NCBI GenBank assembly: GCA_949297765.1
Contig: CASFTV010000001.1
Location: 186,001 to 250,000 of the forward strand
DNA length: 64,000 nt
Direction: 5' to 3'
Source of the DNA: an uncultured bacterium
GTDB taxonomy: Bacteria > Verrucomicrobiota > Lentisphaeria > Victivallales > UBA1829
A program made the position numbers and the translations under genes. The notes below the pieces were generated by a model, which worked only from the letters and a program-made list of their open reading frames with translations, was not told where the DNA came from and searched no databases. This document shows, piece after piece, positions 34,932-43,838 of this stretch. Each line of letters starts with the position of its first letter. Positions within the stretch are counted from its first letter, which is position 1.

Positions 34932-36721
34932 GACGTGCGCTGTTCGGGATTTGTCTTCTGTCCGCGCTTCTGCTTGCGGGATGTTCGGATCGCCCGGAAC
35001 CCGCGGAGGGGAAACGGCTCCTCCGGGTGAGCATCAACAAGATTCTGGCAACGCTCGACCCTGCGCTGGCGGCGGATACGGTCTGCCAGTACATGACGGC
35101 GGCGTTTTACGATACTCCGCTGCAGTATGCCTATTGGAAACGCCCGTATGAGCTGGAGCCTTCGATGCTCCGCCGGATGCCGGAGATTTCGCCGGATTCC
35201 ACCCGTCTCCTCTGCGAGCTGCGGGACGATCTTTATTTTCAGGAAGCACCCTGTTTTTCCGGAAGGGCGGAACGGAAAATCACATCGCGCGATGTGGTGT
35301 TTTCGATACTGCGCCTTGCGGATGCCCGGGTGAAATCGAGCGGATACTGGCTGATCCGTGGGCGGATCCGGGGCATTGAGGCGTTCCGAAAGCGGACGGA
35401 GAACGCGGCGCCCGGAGATCTTTCCCCCTACGACGCGGGATGTGAAGGACTGCGGATCCTTTCCGACACCCGCTTCGAAATCGTCCTGAATTCTCCCGAT
35501 CCGCGGTTTCTGTATACAATGGCGATGCCGTATTTTTCGGTTGTTTCGCGTCGTGCGGTGGCGTACTGGGGGGAGAAATTCGCGGATCACCCGGCGGGTT
35601 CCGGTCCGTTCATTCTGACCCGCTGGCAGAAGGACTACCAGATCCGCATGAAACGCAATCCGGAGTATCGGAAGGAGCTGTTTCCGGAGGCGGAGGAGGA
35701 GGCCGACCGGAATCGTCCGCTTCCGCTTGCGGATGAGATTGTCTGCAGTTTCGTGAAACAGCCGCTGGCGGGATGGCTGATGTTTCTGCAGGGGAACCTG
35801 GATTATTATGTGCTGGACGGAGAGAATTTTGCCGCAGTGGTGAATGACCGTCTCCAGCTGGCGCCTTCGCTGCTCCGGCGGGGGATCGTGCTGGAGCGGA
35901 CTCCGGAGTTTCAGACCAACTATATCGGATTCAACTTCACCGATCCGCTGCTCGGGAAAAATCCGGATTTGCGGCGGGCCGTTTCGCTGGCGTTCAACCG
36001 GCGGAAGCGTCTGGAGTATTTCCGTGGACGCATTGAACTTGCGAACGGGCCGGTTCCGCCGGGAGCCGCAGGCCATCTGGAAACGCCGGGGCGGTATGGT
36101 GTCTACGATCCGGAGCGGGCCCGCGCCCATCTGGCGGCAGCGGGGTTCAAGGATGGAATTGATCCGGCAACCGGGAAACCGCTGGTCCTGACCTTCGATC
36201 AGGCGGGCAGCGACACCGTCTACCGTCAGACCGCCGAACTGTTCGCCCTGGATCTGCAGGAGATCGGAATTGAGCTCAAACCGGAGTTCAACAACCGGGC
36301 GCGCTTTCTGCAGAAACTGGCACAGGGACAGACACAGCTGTTCCGTCTTTCCTGGACCGGGGATTATCCCGATGCCGAAAATTTCCTCCAGCTTTTTTAC
36401 GGTCCGAACGCCGGTTCGAGCAACCGTGTCTGCTACTCGTCGAAGGAGTTTGACCGCCGCTACGAGGAGATCCGCACAATGCCGGATTCTCCGGAACGGC
36501 GGAAAAAATACAGGGAACTGAGTCGATGGATCACGGATGAATGTCCGTGGATCTTTGAAAGTCATCCGGTGGCGTTTCTGCTGAAACATGCGTGGGTGAG
36601 GAATTACCGGGCGCATGATTTTGCATTCAACCGCTGGAAGTACATTTCCGTCGACCCGGAATTGAGATCCCGGAAGAAAGCCGGATTTCAACCGTTGAGC
36701 ATGAAAGAATTACGAAACTAG
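34928..36721 (+). CDS. Peptide/oligosaccharide-type extracellular solute-binding lipoprotein (SBP family 5)
   Basis: About 597 residues from the GTG at 34928, which overlaps the recX stop and directly begins a lipoprotein signal peptide (RRALFGICLLSALLLAGC; lipobox Cys about 19). A GTG nine codons earlier is the alternative. The mature part has the family-5 layout: TLDPALAADTV, YFQEAPCF, ITSRDVVFSILRL, GSGPFILTRW, NFTDPLLGKNPDLRRAVSLAF and FRLSWTGDYPDAENFL. Such proteins bind oligopeptides or other solutes outside the membrane for an ABC importer. No permease or ATPase gene is adjacent, so it must work with a distant or different importer. Confidence 0.88.
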   Translation: MRRALFGICLLSALLLAGCSDRPEPAEGKRLLRVSINKILATLDPALAADTVCQYMTAAFYDTPLQYAYWKRPYELEPSMLRRMPEISPDSTRLLCELRDDLYFQEAPCFSGRAERKITSRDVVFSILRLADARVKSSGYWLIRGRIRGIEAFRKRTENAAPGDLSPYDAGCEGLRILSDTRFEIVLNSPDPRFLYTMAMPYFSVVSRRAVAYWGEKFADHPAGSGPFILTRWQKDYQIRMKRNPEYRKELFPEAEEEADRNRPLPLADEIVCSFVKQPLAGWLMFLQGNLDYYVLDGENFAAVVNDRLQLAPSLLRRGIVLERTPEFQTNYIGFNFTDPLLGKNPDLRRAVSLAFNRRKRLEYFRGRIELANGPVPPGAAGHLETPGRYGVYDPERARAHLAAAGFKDGIDPATGKPLVLTFDQAGSDTVYRQTAELFALDLQEIGIELKPEFNNRARFLQKLAQGQTQLFRLSWTGDYPDAENFLQLFYGPNAGSSNRVCYSSKEFDRRYEEIRTMPDSPERRKKYRELSRWITDECPWIFESHPVAFLLKHAWVRNYRAHDFAFNRWKYISVDPELRSRKKAGFQPLSMKELRN

Positions 36722-36738
36722 AGGGGAGAAGACACCGT

Positions 36739-37053
36739 ATGGCACACGAGAAACTCAATCTGATCCGGGAACGCGTCCGCACGTCCAGAATGAGACCGGA
36801 GCGCAAACAGGAGGTCGAGGCTCTGCTCGACGAACTGGAGACGGAGCTGGATGCCCTGCCGTCCCAGGCGAAAAACGATGCGCGCGAACTGATGGAGATC
36901 GCCGACCGCTCCACCCGCGGGGCGATCGAATCCGACGATCCCGTTCCGCTTCAGACTCTGCGGGAAACCGTCCGGGATTTCGAGGTGAATTATCCGAATC
37001 TGACAAGGGTGATCAACCGTATCTGCGCGATGCTTTCCAACATCGGCGTCTGA
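36739..37053 (+). CDS. DUF4404 family protein
   Basis: 104 residues, mostly helical and charged. The C-terminal FEVNYPNLTRVINRICAMLS followed by NIGV matches the DUF4404 pattern of a small soluble protein. A ribosome site (GGGGAGAA) lies just upstream of the ATG. It is 17 bases after the lipoprotein gene on the same strand. No function is established; an alpha-helical or coiled-coil interaction protein is the most that can be said. Confidence 0.7.
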   Translation: MAHEKLNLIRERVRTSRMRPERKQEVEALLDELETELDALPSQAKNDARELMEIADRSTRGAIESDDPVPLQTLRETVRDFEVNYPNLTRVINRICAMLSNIGV

Positions 37054-37075
37054 GAAAACGTGGTTTGAGGCGTGT

Positions 37076-37918
37076 ATGAATCGTTCGTTGTTTCGTCTGA
37101 CCGGCGTAACCGCCGCGGTGCTGATGATCCCTTATTTTGTGCATGCTGCGGCGTGGTCCGGCCATCTGTTTTTTGCGGGAATGGTGATCGGGATTCTCTG
37201 GTGCATGTTTGCGGTGGAGTACCGGGGAGTCTGGTTCGGCCCGGAGGATCCGGCCTGTCCGCGGAAGTTTGAAGACAGCGATCTGCCTGTCGCAAAAACG
37301 ATCGGGAAGGAACTGGAAAAACGGATCCGGGAACAGAGTTTGTATGCCTGGGATCTGGTTTTCCGGCCGGTCCGGATGCCGGATGGCTCACGCCTTTACA
37401 ATATCCGCTGTGATTTTGTGCCGTCGTCGGATACATTTCTGACTCTGGATTCCGGATTTCCTCCGGCGGAGCTGAAGTCGGGGGTCCCGGTGACTCTGAG
37501 TCTGCGTGCGGGACTCCGCGGCGGAGAACTGTTCCTGACGGAGCTGGCGGTGAACCGTCGTTTTCCGCTTTCCGGTCCGGCGAACAGGAGGGTCTCTCCG
37601 CTCAATTTAAAGAATTCCGATCCGGCTCTGAAGGCGGCAGCGGCAGCGGTGACAAACGCTCTTCCGGATCCGGAGAAGAAGATCTCCTGGGGAATCGCTT
37701 TTCTTGAATATGTGCGTGCGAAGGAGCCGTTCCTGCGGGTCGGACTGGAGCTGGTTGCTCCGGAGAAGGATTCGGAATTCAAGTTTGCGGGATCGGTTTT
37801 CCCCCTGAAAAAAGGACGTCTTCTGGCGCTGGAGTTCCGCATGGATCCTCTGCTGAAAAACTGTTCGCATGCGGCAAAGGCGGGACTCTGGAAACGGCTT
37901 ATGTCATTCGGAAATTGA
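37076..37918 (+). CDS. Uncharacterised membrane-anchored protein
   Basis: 280 residues with two hydrophobic segments near the N terminus (about 9-24 and 28-47), followed by a soluble region of ~230 residues with no family I recognise. The middle part (VPVTLSLRAGLRGGELFLTEL) and the end (FPLKKGRLLALEFRMDPLLK) look beta-rich. GAGG lies 5 bases before the ATG. It is the last gene of the recX/SBP/DUF4404 run, 22 bases after DUF4404. Nothing in the sequence assigns a function. Confidence 0.65.
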   Translation: MNRSLFRLTGVTAAVLMIPYFVHAAAWSGHLFFAGMVIGILWCMFAVEYRGVWFGPEDPACPRKFEDSDLPVAKTIGKELEKRIREQSLYAWDLVFRPVRMPDGSRLYNIRCDFVPSSDTFLTLDSGFPPAELKSGVPVTLSLRAGLRGGELFLTELAVNRRFPLSGPANRRVSPLNLKNSDPALKAAAAAVTNALPDPEKKISWGIAFLEYVRAKEPFLRVGLELVAPEKDSEFKFAGSVFPLKKGRLLALEFRMDPLLKNCSHAAKAGLWKRLMSFGN

Positions 37919-37940
37919 ACGGTTTTTGCTGGAGTTCGGC

Positions 37941-37968
37941 TTGAAAATCCGCTTCCGCGTGATAGGAT
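37941..37968 (+). promoter_or_regulatory. Candidate promoter of the EEP-family gene
   Basis: TTGAAA (37941-37946) and TAGGAT (37963-37968), 16 bases apart, 30 bases before the ATG at 37999. Confidence 0.45.
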
Positions 37969-37998
37969 AACGGAGCGGAAGGGAAAAATATCGGAAGA

Positions 37999-38730
37999 AT
38001 GAGACTGCTGGTTTATAATATTGCATACGGGACCGGAAGCGCGGGCGGGGTCGGGAGCGTTTTTTCCGCACACCGCTATCTCCGGACGAAGCTGACGTAT
38101 CTGGACCGGATCATCGACTTCATCGACGCGAGCGAAGCCGATGTGGTGGGGCTGGTGGAGATCGACACGGGGTCGTTCCGGACCGGTTTTGTCGATCAGG
38201 CTTCGCTTGTCGCAAGACGGCTGAAGCATTACTCCCTCTGCGATGTCAAATACGGACGCAACTCCATCGGCCGTCACATCCCGATTCTCCGCAAACAGGC
38301 GAATGCGTTTTTTACGAATCTGGACACTGCGCAGGAGAATATCTATTTTTTCCCGGTCGGTTTCAAACGGGTGATTCTGGAACTCCACATCGCGGGGATC
38401 CGGTTTTTCCTGGTTCATCTGGCGCTCGGACACAAAACCCGTCAGGCACAGCTCAATTATCTGATGAAGATCGCCGCGATCAATCCCGGCCCGGTGGTGA
38501 TCGCGGGAGATTTCAATGCGTTCGACGGCGCGGATGAAATCGAAAAACTGATGCGGATGCTCAATCTTTACGATCCGAACAGCGAAGCGCTTCCGACCTA
38601 TCCGGCGGGCAATCCGAAACTGCGGCTGGATTTCGTCCTCTGTTCCAGAACAATCCGCACGCTGAAATTCACGGTGCCGCAGGTCGAGTTTTCGGATCAT
38701 CTCCCGATCGTATTCGATTTCGAGTACTGA
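37999..38730 (+). CDS. Endonuclease/exonuclease/phosphatase (EEP) family protein
   Basis: 243 residues covering the whole EEP fold: LLVYNIAYG at the N terminus, GLVEID (metal-binding Glu), FLVHLALGHK, GDFNAF (Asp/Asn pair), LDFVL and the terminal SDHLPI (catalytic Asp-His). Family members cut DNA or phosphodiesters, or remove phosphates from inositides and sphingolipids; the substrate is open. There is no signal peptide, so it appears cytosolic. It has its own putative promoter. Its 3' end faces the SBP gene across a 23-base gap containing a 6-bp GC hairpin (38732-38751) without a T run. Confidence 0.88.
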   Translation: MRLLVYNIAYGTGSAGGVGSVFSAHRYLRTKLTYLDRIIDFIDASEADVVGLVEIDTGSFRTGFVDQASLVARRLKHYSLCDVKYGRNSIGRHIPILRKQANAFFTNLDTAQENIYFFPVGFKRVILELHIAGIRFFLVHLALGHKTRQAQLNYLMKIAAINPGPVVIAGDFNAFDGADEIEKLMRMLNLYDPNSEALPTYPAGNPKLRLDFVLCSRTIRTLKFTVPQVEFSDHLPIVFDFEY

Positions 38731-38753
38731 TCGGGCGCGGCGGACCGCCCGGG

Positions 38754-39533
38754 TCAGGGGTGGAACAGACCGTATTTTTTCTGGAGACGGCGGTAATCGG
38801 AGGTCCGAAGGATTTTTTTCATTTCCGAATCGAACCGCCGGGCGAGGGCGCCGGATTCCTTTTTCCGGTTGGAAAAACCGATATAATAGGTCTGCGGCTC
38901 TCCGAGAGTCCGGTGCAGGACGATCATGGTTTCGGGAAAATCGTTCCGTCGGGAGTAGGCCCAGTCGGCGGACGCGGTGGTGGTGATGAATGCTTCTATG
39001 GATCCGTCCATAAGATCCCGCATCATCCGGGGGGATTCTCCGGCGGAGGAATAGAAGACGATTGTCCCATCCTCGGCATGTTCCCGGGTGAAACGGTCGA
39101 GATCGTCCGTGAACGACTCGTTTTTCAGGAATCCTTTTTTCATCAGCAGGAGCAGGTCGTCCGCCCGGGTGTAGCGGAAGGTGGAGTCCACGGGAAGATA
39201 GAGTCCGTACTGGAGGGTGAAGGCGGGTGTGGCGGGATAGATCAGATGGGGATCATCCGCCCGGGTCATTCCGATGATCGCATGAACCCGTCCCCGGCTG
39301 AGATTCTGGCGCGACCACTCCCAGCTCTGATGGACGATCTTCAGATTGTACTGCGGAGGCGGATAAATCATCCGCAGCAGCTCCACCAGAAATCCCGGGT
39401 GAGTCGGCGACCCCACCCAGCAGACATACGGCGCATAATTCTGCGTTGCGATCACAATTTCCTGCGCAGCGGAAAGGGTGAGCGCGGAAAAAAGAAACGC
39501 CGCAGCAAGAAGATGTGTGCGGTATGATCTCAT
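38754..39533 (-). CDS. Periplasmic solute-binding protein (SBP family 3)
   Basis: 259 residues with a cleavable signal peptide (THLLAAAFLFSALTLSAAQ). The two-lobe family-3 binding fold follows: EIVIATQNYAPYV, the first-lobe motif PGFLVELLRMIYP, and the second-lobe VFYSSAGESPRMMRDLMDG. Its AFITTTASADWAY and YYIGFSNRK motifs fit amino-acid-type binding proteins. No ABC permease is adjacent, so it may instead be a sensor or orphan. It is the last gene of the ten-gene run that begins with cpaB, and its start overlaps rsmG by 4 bp. Confidence 0.82.
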   Translation of the reverse strand: MRSYRTHLLAAAFLFSALTLSAAQEIVIATQNYAPYVCWVGSPTHPGFLVELLRMIYPPPQYNLKIVHQSWEWSRQNLSRGRVHAIIGMTRADDPHLIYPATPAFTLQYGLYLPVDSTFRYTRADDLLLLMKKGFLKNESFTDDLDRFTREHAEDGTIVFYSSAGESPRMMRDLMDGSIEAFITTTASADWAYSRRNDFPETMIVLHRTLGEPQTYYIGFSNRKKESGALARRFDSEMKKILRTSDYRRLQKKYGLFHP

Positions 39534-40189
39534 TTTCGGCGGATTCCCGGAAGAATCATGAACAGACGGGTGCCTGCGCCGTCCGGCAGTTCAAAGGGTT
39601 CGGTGCAGTGAAAACGCAGGGAAAGTTTCTGAAGTTCCGGTTTTTCCCGTTCGCACTGATCGGGAGTCCGGTAGACATGGAGGGAACCGTCTTTCCGGAG
39701 AAGTCCGGAAACCTCCCGGATCAGTTTCACAGAATCCGCCACGGCCCGTGCGGTGACAAGGTCGAAGTGATGATGGTAATCCTCTGTGAATGCCAGTTCG
39801 TTGGCCCGGGCATGGAGCGCTTCCAGATTTTCCAGTCCCATGGCTTCGGCGGCGCGGTTGACGAAGTCGATTTTCTTGCGGGTGGAATCCACCGCGGTCA
39901 CCTGAAGATCCGGGAAGGCGGCGGCGAGCGGGAGAGAGGGAAAACCGGCTCCGCATCCGACGTCGCAGAGGTTGTATCTGCCTTTCAGATACGGCGATGC
40001 CGAAACGGAATCCGCAATGTGTTTGCTCCAGAAATCTTCCGGCGGGATCCGGGTCAGATTCATTGTTTTATTGGTTTCGTAGAGCAGGTCTTCCAGACGG
40101 GCGCACGCCTCCAGAAATGCGTCGAAGCGCTCTTCCGGCACATGATGTTTCAGAAACTCCAGACAGGCGGGGGAGGGATGGGTCCTCAT
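39530..40189 (-). CDS. rsmG: 16S rRNA (guanine-527-N7)-methyltransferase RsmG
   Basis: 219 residues from the ATG at 40189, which overlaps the previous gene by 4 bp; the frame is open far upstream but is a shadow of the membrane-protein gene there. The N-terminal helical part ends in ETNKTMNLTRIPPEDFWSKH. The SAM site is DVGCGAGFPSLPLA near residue 80, followed by VTAVDSTRKKIDF and VTARAVA. It methylates G527 of 16S rRNA. gidA/mnmG and parAB, its usual neighbours, are absent. Confidence 0.95.
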   Translation of the reverse strand: MRTHPSPACLEFLKHHVPEERFDAFLEACARLEDLLYETNKTMNLTRIPPEDFWSKHIADSVSASPYLKGRYNLCDVGCGAGFPSLPLAAAFPDLQVTAVDSTRKKIDFVNRAAEAMGLENLEALHARANELAFTEDYHHHFDLVTARAVADSVKLIREVSGLLRKDGSLHVYRTPDQCEREKPELQKLSLRFHCTEPFELPDGAGTRLFMILPGIRRK

Positions 40190-40749
40190 TTCGGAGTTCC
40201 TCCAGCCAGATTCAGAACAAAGGTTGCCAGCGAGATCATTGCGAACAGCGCGAGAAACACCGGTGTCAGGAACCGGTATTTTGTCACGGCGAGACGGATG
40301 ATGTCCCGCGTCAGATGAGGTTTCCCCGAGATGAAGATGCCGATCGTTCCGAAGATCAGGCAGAACGTTACGAAGACCGGAGCTCCCGCCGCCGGCAGCG
40401 CAAAGGACTCCTTGAGGAAAAAATGCGCCGTCAGAATCATGAATCCGCCGATGGCGCGCGACAGCAGATGATCCAGTGCGCAGTAGGCCAGAATAACCAG
40501 CAGCAGCGCAAGCGGAAGCAGATACCGGTGCAGGGATTCCGGCAGAATCGGCATTGCGTTCGGAATGCACCAGAGCAGATCAACCAGCCCGAGAACGGCG
40601 CCGGGGATCTGCGCACGCGGAATCTTCTCCAGACGGGGAAGGTTTTCCCGGTTGACCCGGAGGAGAAACACCGCGCCGGCCGCGCAGAGCAGAGCACACA
40701 CCGGAAGCAGAATCAGATACATCAGGCGGGGATGGAAAAGTTCGAACAT
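40186..40749 (-). CDS. Small polytopic membrane protein of unknown function
   Basis: 187 residues with about five hydrophobic segments (near 8-30, 48-68, 76-96, 100-117, 122-145 and a final one at 160-180). No recognised family. It lies between the PEGA lipoprotein (1-base gap) and rsmG (4-bp overlap) and is therefore translated within the Tad-associated run. Whether it belongs to the secretion machine or to the housekeeping genes after it cannot be told. Confidence 0.7.
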   Translation of the reverse strand: MFELFHPRLMYLILLPVCALLCAAGAVFLLRVNRENLPRLEKIPRAQIPGAVLGLVDLLWCIPNAMPILPESLHRYLLPLALLLVILAYCALDHLLSRAIGGFMILTAHFFLKESFALPAAGAPVFVTFCLIFGTIGIFISGKPHLTRDIIRLAVTKYRFLTPVFLALFAMISLATFVLNLAGGTPK

Positions 40750-40750
40750 C

Positions 40751-42082
40751 TTATTCCTCTCTTTTCAAGGGCGTGATGGATGCGATTTCCGAACGCTTGT
40801 AGGTGTAGGTGATGCCGGGTTCCGGTTCGAAGAGGATTTTGTCCTTGCCCTGTTCCGCGACGAATCGGCCGTGCATTACGGATCCCGTTTTGAGTTTTAC
40901 CGTGCAGTTGGCGATCCACATGGAGAGGGTGTTGAGCCGTTCGATTTTTCCTTTCTGGACGGTCACGGCGATGTTTTTCTTGTTCGGGCGAGCCTGCTTA
41001 TGGGCCAGGGTCAGCACATGGCGGCCCGGTTTCAGGTCGCGGATGGAGAACACCTCGGAAAGATCCGGATTGGATTTGTCCACAAGGGTGGATCCGAGTT
41101 CACGCCCGTCGAGATAGACCGTGATTCCTGCGGGATAGGTGACAAAGTCGATGCCGCCTGTGTTGGAGGCGAGCGTCAGGGTCCGTTCGACGGTTTTTCC
41201 CGCCGGAAGATTGATCTTCGTCTGAGCCGGATCGTATCCGGCAGTTTCCGCAACAACGGTGTATTCTCCGCTGGGAAGACTCTGGACCTTGACCGGAGCG
41301 GTGCCGTAATCTTTGCCGTTGATTTTAATCTGCGCATTGACGGGATGTGTCTGAATGACAAGCGTTCCGGGCAGGGGATCCAGCGCGGCTTTGACATAGG
41401 AGGTTTTCTCGCGGGAGACCAGAACAATCTGTTCGTAGACCGTGTAGCCCGCCTTGGAGACCTTGACCGTATATTTGCCCTGTTCCAGACGGGTTTTGTA
41501 GGGCGTCGTGCCGGACGGCGCCCCGTTCAGCGTGACCTCGGCCGCAGAGGGGGTGGATTCCACGGAAATGGAGCCGACATTCGACAGCAGCTCCGTCCGG
41601 ATCAGCCGGGGGCGCGGATTCGTGATCTCCCAGGTGACGGTCTGCGGTGAATATCCGGCCAGTTTCACCAGTGCGGAGTATTCGCCGTGCGGAAGATCTT
41701 TCAGCGTGAACGGAGTCTCTCCGACCAGTTTCCCCTGAAACTGAATGGCGGCTCCGGCAGGTTTTGTTTCGAACAGGACCGATGCCGTTTCCTGCTCCAG
41801 ATTGATTTCCAGCGTGCGTTTTTCCTGTGGCTTGAGCGTGATGGTCTGCCAGACGGGATAGCAGCCGTCGCAAGTCAGTTTGAGCAGGTAGGTGCCTGCG
41901 GGGATTTTGCAGCCGTAGGGGGTCTCTCCCAGTTCCTTGCCGAGCAGGGTGACGGTTGCTCCTTTCGGAGTCGTATTCACCCGGAGGATGGCGCGTGTAT
42001 CCTCGATTTTCTGTTCGCATCCGGTGAAAAGAAGGAGTGCGGCAAGGAAGGTGAGCAGAGAGGAAAGACGATTCTTTTTCAT
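40751..42082 (-). CDS. PEGA-repeat lipoprotein
   Basis: 443 residues from the ATG at 42082. The signal peptide ends in the lipobox LLFTGC (Cys about 22). The rest is a string of about five PEGA-type beta domains: TTPKGATVTLLGKELGETPY, TKPAGAAIQFQGKLVGETPF, STPSAAEVTLNGAPSGTTPY, THPVNAQIKINGKDYGTAPV and TYPAGITVYLDGRELG. A C-terminal ~80-residue part resembles a small beta barrel (VKLKTGSVMHGRFV). PEGA domains are surface or S-layer modules that bind proteins or wall. Coupled to the FHA gene (5-base gap). Likely an envelope scaffold of the Tad-like machine. Confidence 0.88.
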   Translation of the reverse strand: MKKNRLSSLLTFLAALLLFTGCEQKIEDTRAILRVNTTPKGATVTLLGKELGETPYGCKIPAGTYLLKLTCDGCYPVWQTITLKPQEKRTLEINLEQETASVLFETKPAGAAIQFQGKLVGETPFTLKDLPHGEYSALVKLAGYSPQTVTWEITNPRPRLIRTELLSNVGSISVESTPSAAEVTLNGAPSGTTPYKTRLEQGKYTVKVSKAGYTVYEQIVLVSREKTSYVKAALDPLPGTLVIQTHPVNAQIKINGKDYGTAPVKVQSLPSGEYTVVAETAGYDPAQTKINLPAGKTVERTLTLASNTGGIDFVTYPAGITVYLDGRELGSTLVDKSNPDLSEVFSIRDLKPGRHVLTLAHKQARPNKKNIAVTVQKGKIERLNTLSMWIANCTVKLKTGSVMHGRFVAEQGKDKILFEPEPGITYTYKRSEIASITPLKREE

Positions 42083-42087
42083 GGTGA

Positions 42088-43407
42088 TTACTTCCTTCTT
42101 CTCAGTTGTTTGTCGATTTCCAGTTTGACGGATTTGAGTTTCGGATAGGCTTTGCTGTCGGGACCGAGCAGATCCATCGCCTTCTGGCACTCCGCGGACG
42201 CCCGGGAATAGTCCCCCAGACGGTAGTACTGCTGAATGTTGAAATCCAGATCCTTGCGGAGTTTTTCGAAAATCTGTTCCGCTTCGGCAAGATGACGGCG
42301 GGCCGTTTCCCACTCCCGCGGTTTCGGCGAGAACTGCTCAAGATACTCCATCGACAGGCGGTATCGTGTGATGGCCTCCCGCAGATTCTCCGGTTTTGCC
42401 TGATAGGAATTGAAAAGGTCTTCCGCCTTCCGGAAGGTCTGGATCGCATAGTCCCGCATCTCTTCCACGTTCATCGAAACGGAGCTGAGACCGTTGTCAT
42501 CGGAAAATTTTTCAATAGCCCGCTCAATGTTCTCAAACGAGCTTTTGGCAAAATTGTTGCGGACGGTGATGGTGTTCTGCCGGTTGTTCAGAATGATGGT
42601 CAGTTTGCGGGTTTCATCCACGTTTCCGGTGACCAGGTCGTTCTGCGGCTCCTGGGCGAGCTGCATGAATTCCGTTCCGAGAATCGTGTCGCGCAGATCG
42701 TTCAGAACCTGCGGGGAAACCGCGGAAAAGGTCTTTTGGAAATGGCGTCCGTATTTCAGGTCGTCAAGCGTGAAATCAGCTTTTCCGTTTTCCACGGTAA
42801 GGGCGAAGCGGAAGATGTTGTCCGGTTCCACTTTCGTGCGTTCGTAGTTCAGCACGAAATCCGGTTTTTTCTGTTCCTTCCGGACCGGTTCCGGTTTCTT
42901 CTCCTCCATCATGTTCAGCTTGACAAACACCGAAAGAGCGATGATCGCAAGTGCAAATACCAGAACCGGATAGAGAAGTTTGAATTTTTTCTGAGCTTCC
43001 GGAGCCGCTGCGTATCCCATCCGTTCTTTCTTTCGTCCGAACAGCGTTTCCGCGGAAATCTTGGCTGTGGAAACGGTTGCGGTCCTGGAGATCTTCGGCG
43101 TTTTCTTTTCCGGTTCCGTGTGCTTCATGCCGAAGACGAGTTTCTGGTCGCCGACGTCGATGGCGTCTCCCTCATGCAGCGGAACGGGGGCCTGAATTGC
43201 TTTTCCGTTGACCTTGGTTCCGTTTGTGCTGCCGAGATCCTGAATACTCCATTCGTTTCCGTTGAAGGTGACCTTCGCATGATAGCGGGAGACTCCCGGA
43301 ACCAGAAGCTGGACATCGTTATCCTCTTCGCGTCCGATGGAAATTCCGGGCGGGGCCAGTTCGATGTTTTCGCCCTTCCGGGGACCGTTCAAAAAGAAAA
43401 GTTTCAT
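42088..43407 (-). CDS. FHA-domain membrane protein
   Basis: 439 residues. The N-terminal FHA domain (about 1-95) has the phosphothreonine-binding motifs GISIGREEDND, VSRYHAKV and STNGTKVNG. A linker follows, then one transmembrane segment (about 148-168: LLYPVLVFALAIIALSVFV). The extracytoplasmic C-terminal half has a mixed domain and a helical, TPR-like end (EAEQIFEKLRKDLDF, YSRASAECQKAMDLL). It would sense phosphorylation inside and act outside. It overlaps the DUF192 gene by 4 bp and is followed by the PEGA lipoprotein, so the two probably form a transenvelope pair. Confidence 0.88.
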   Translation of the reverse strand: MKLFFLNGPRKGENIELAPPGISIGREEDNDVQLLVPGVSRYHAKVTFNGNEWSIQDLGSTNGTKVNGKAIQAPVPLHEGDAIDVGDQKLVFGMKHTEPEKKTPKISRTATVSTAKISAETLFGRKKERMGYAAAPEAQKKFKLLYPVLVFALAIIALSVFVKLNMMEEKKPEPVRKEQKKPDFVLNYERTKVEPDNIFRFALTVENGKADFTLDDLKYGRHFQKTFSAVSPQVLNDLRDTILGTEFMQLAQEPQNDLVTGNVDETRKLTIILNNRQNTITVRNNFAKSSFENIERAIEKFSDDNGLSSVSMNVEEMRDYAIQTFRKAEDLFNSYQAKPENLREAITRYRLSMEYLEQFSPKPREWETARRHLAEAEQIFEKLRKDLDFNIQQYYRLGDYSRASAECQKAMDLLGPDSKAYPKLKSVKLEIDKQLRRRK

Positions 43408-43832
43408 TGTTTTTCATCTCCATATAAATTTGCCGCCGGGGCCGGACGGGTTATCCGGAGCATCGGCGTATTCAGATCGCGAATCCGTTCCACATCCAGG
43501 TCGATGACGTCTCCCGTCTCCGTTCCGGTCCTGCGGATGACACCCGCAGGAAGCTCGATGACCAGATACGCCTCTCCGCACCGTTCACACAGCCTCCACG
43601 GCGGAAATCCCTCCCGGACGCGGAGAATCCGGTTTTCCCGCGAGACAAACAGCAGATCCAGACTCTGGGACATGAACAGAGAATGGACCGCATTGCAGTG
43701 TTCGAAGATCAGCGCGTCGCACTGATCGGAGAATTTCCGTCCGATCATTCCGCGCGCCCGGGTCCAGAGTGTGCGGGCGCGGTACGGCTCTTTTGCCAGA
43801 ATCGCATCGCGTGTGACGTTGTGGAGAATCAT
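43404..43832 (-). CDS. DUF192 family protein
   Basis: 142 residues of the DUF192 fold: RGMIGRKF, the Cys/His-rich IFEHCNAVHSLFM (the usual pattern is F...... W M.NT), LLFVSRENRILRV, and the VIELPAGVI pattern near the end. No signal peptide is visible, although many family members are exported. DUF192 genes recur near Tad/pilus loci of Planctomycetes and relatives (recollection, unsearched). It lies 6 bases after tadC and overlaps the FHA gene by 4 bp. Function unknown. Confidence 0.8.
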   Translation of the reverse strand: MILHNVTRDAILAKEPYRARTLWTRARGMIGRKFSDQCDALIFEHCNAVHSLFMSQSLDLLFVSRENRILRVREGFPPWRLCERCGEAYLVIELPAGVIRRTGTETGDVIDLDVERIRDLNTPMLRITRPAPAANLYGDEKQ

Positions 43833-43838
43833 CCAGCT

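Noticed and set aside
34370-36691. 773-residue open frame on the minus strand
   Set aside because: Opposite recX and the solute-binding lipoprotein; a shadow frame.
38732-38751. Bidirectional terminator between the EEP gene and the SBP gene
   Set aside because: Only a 6-bp GC stem with no T run on either side.
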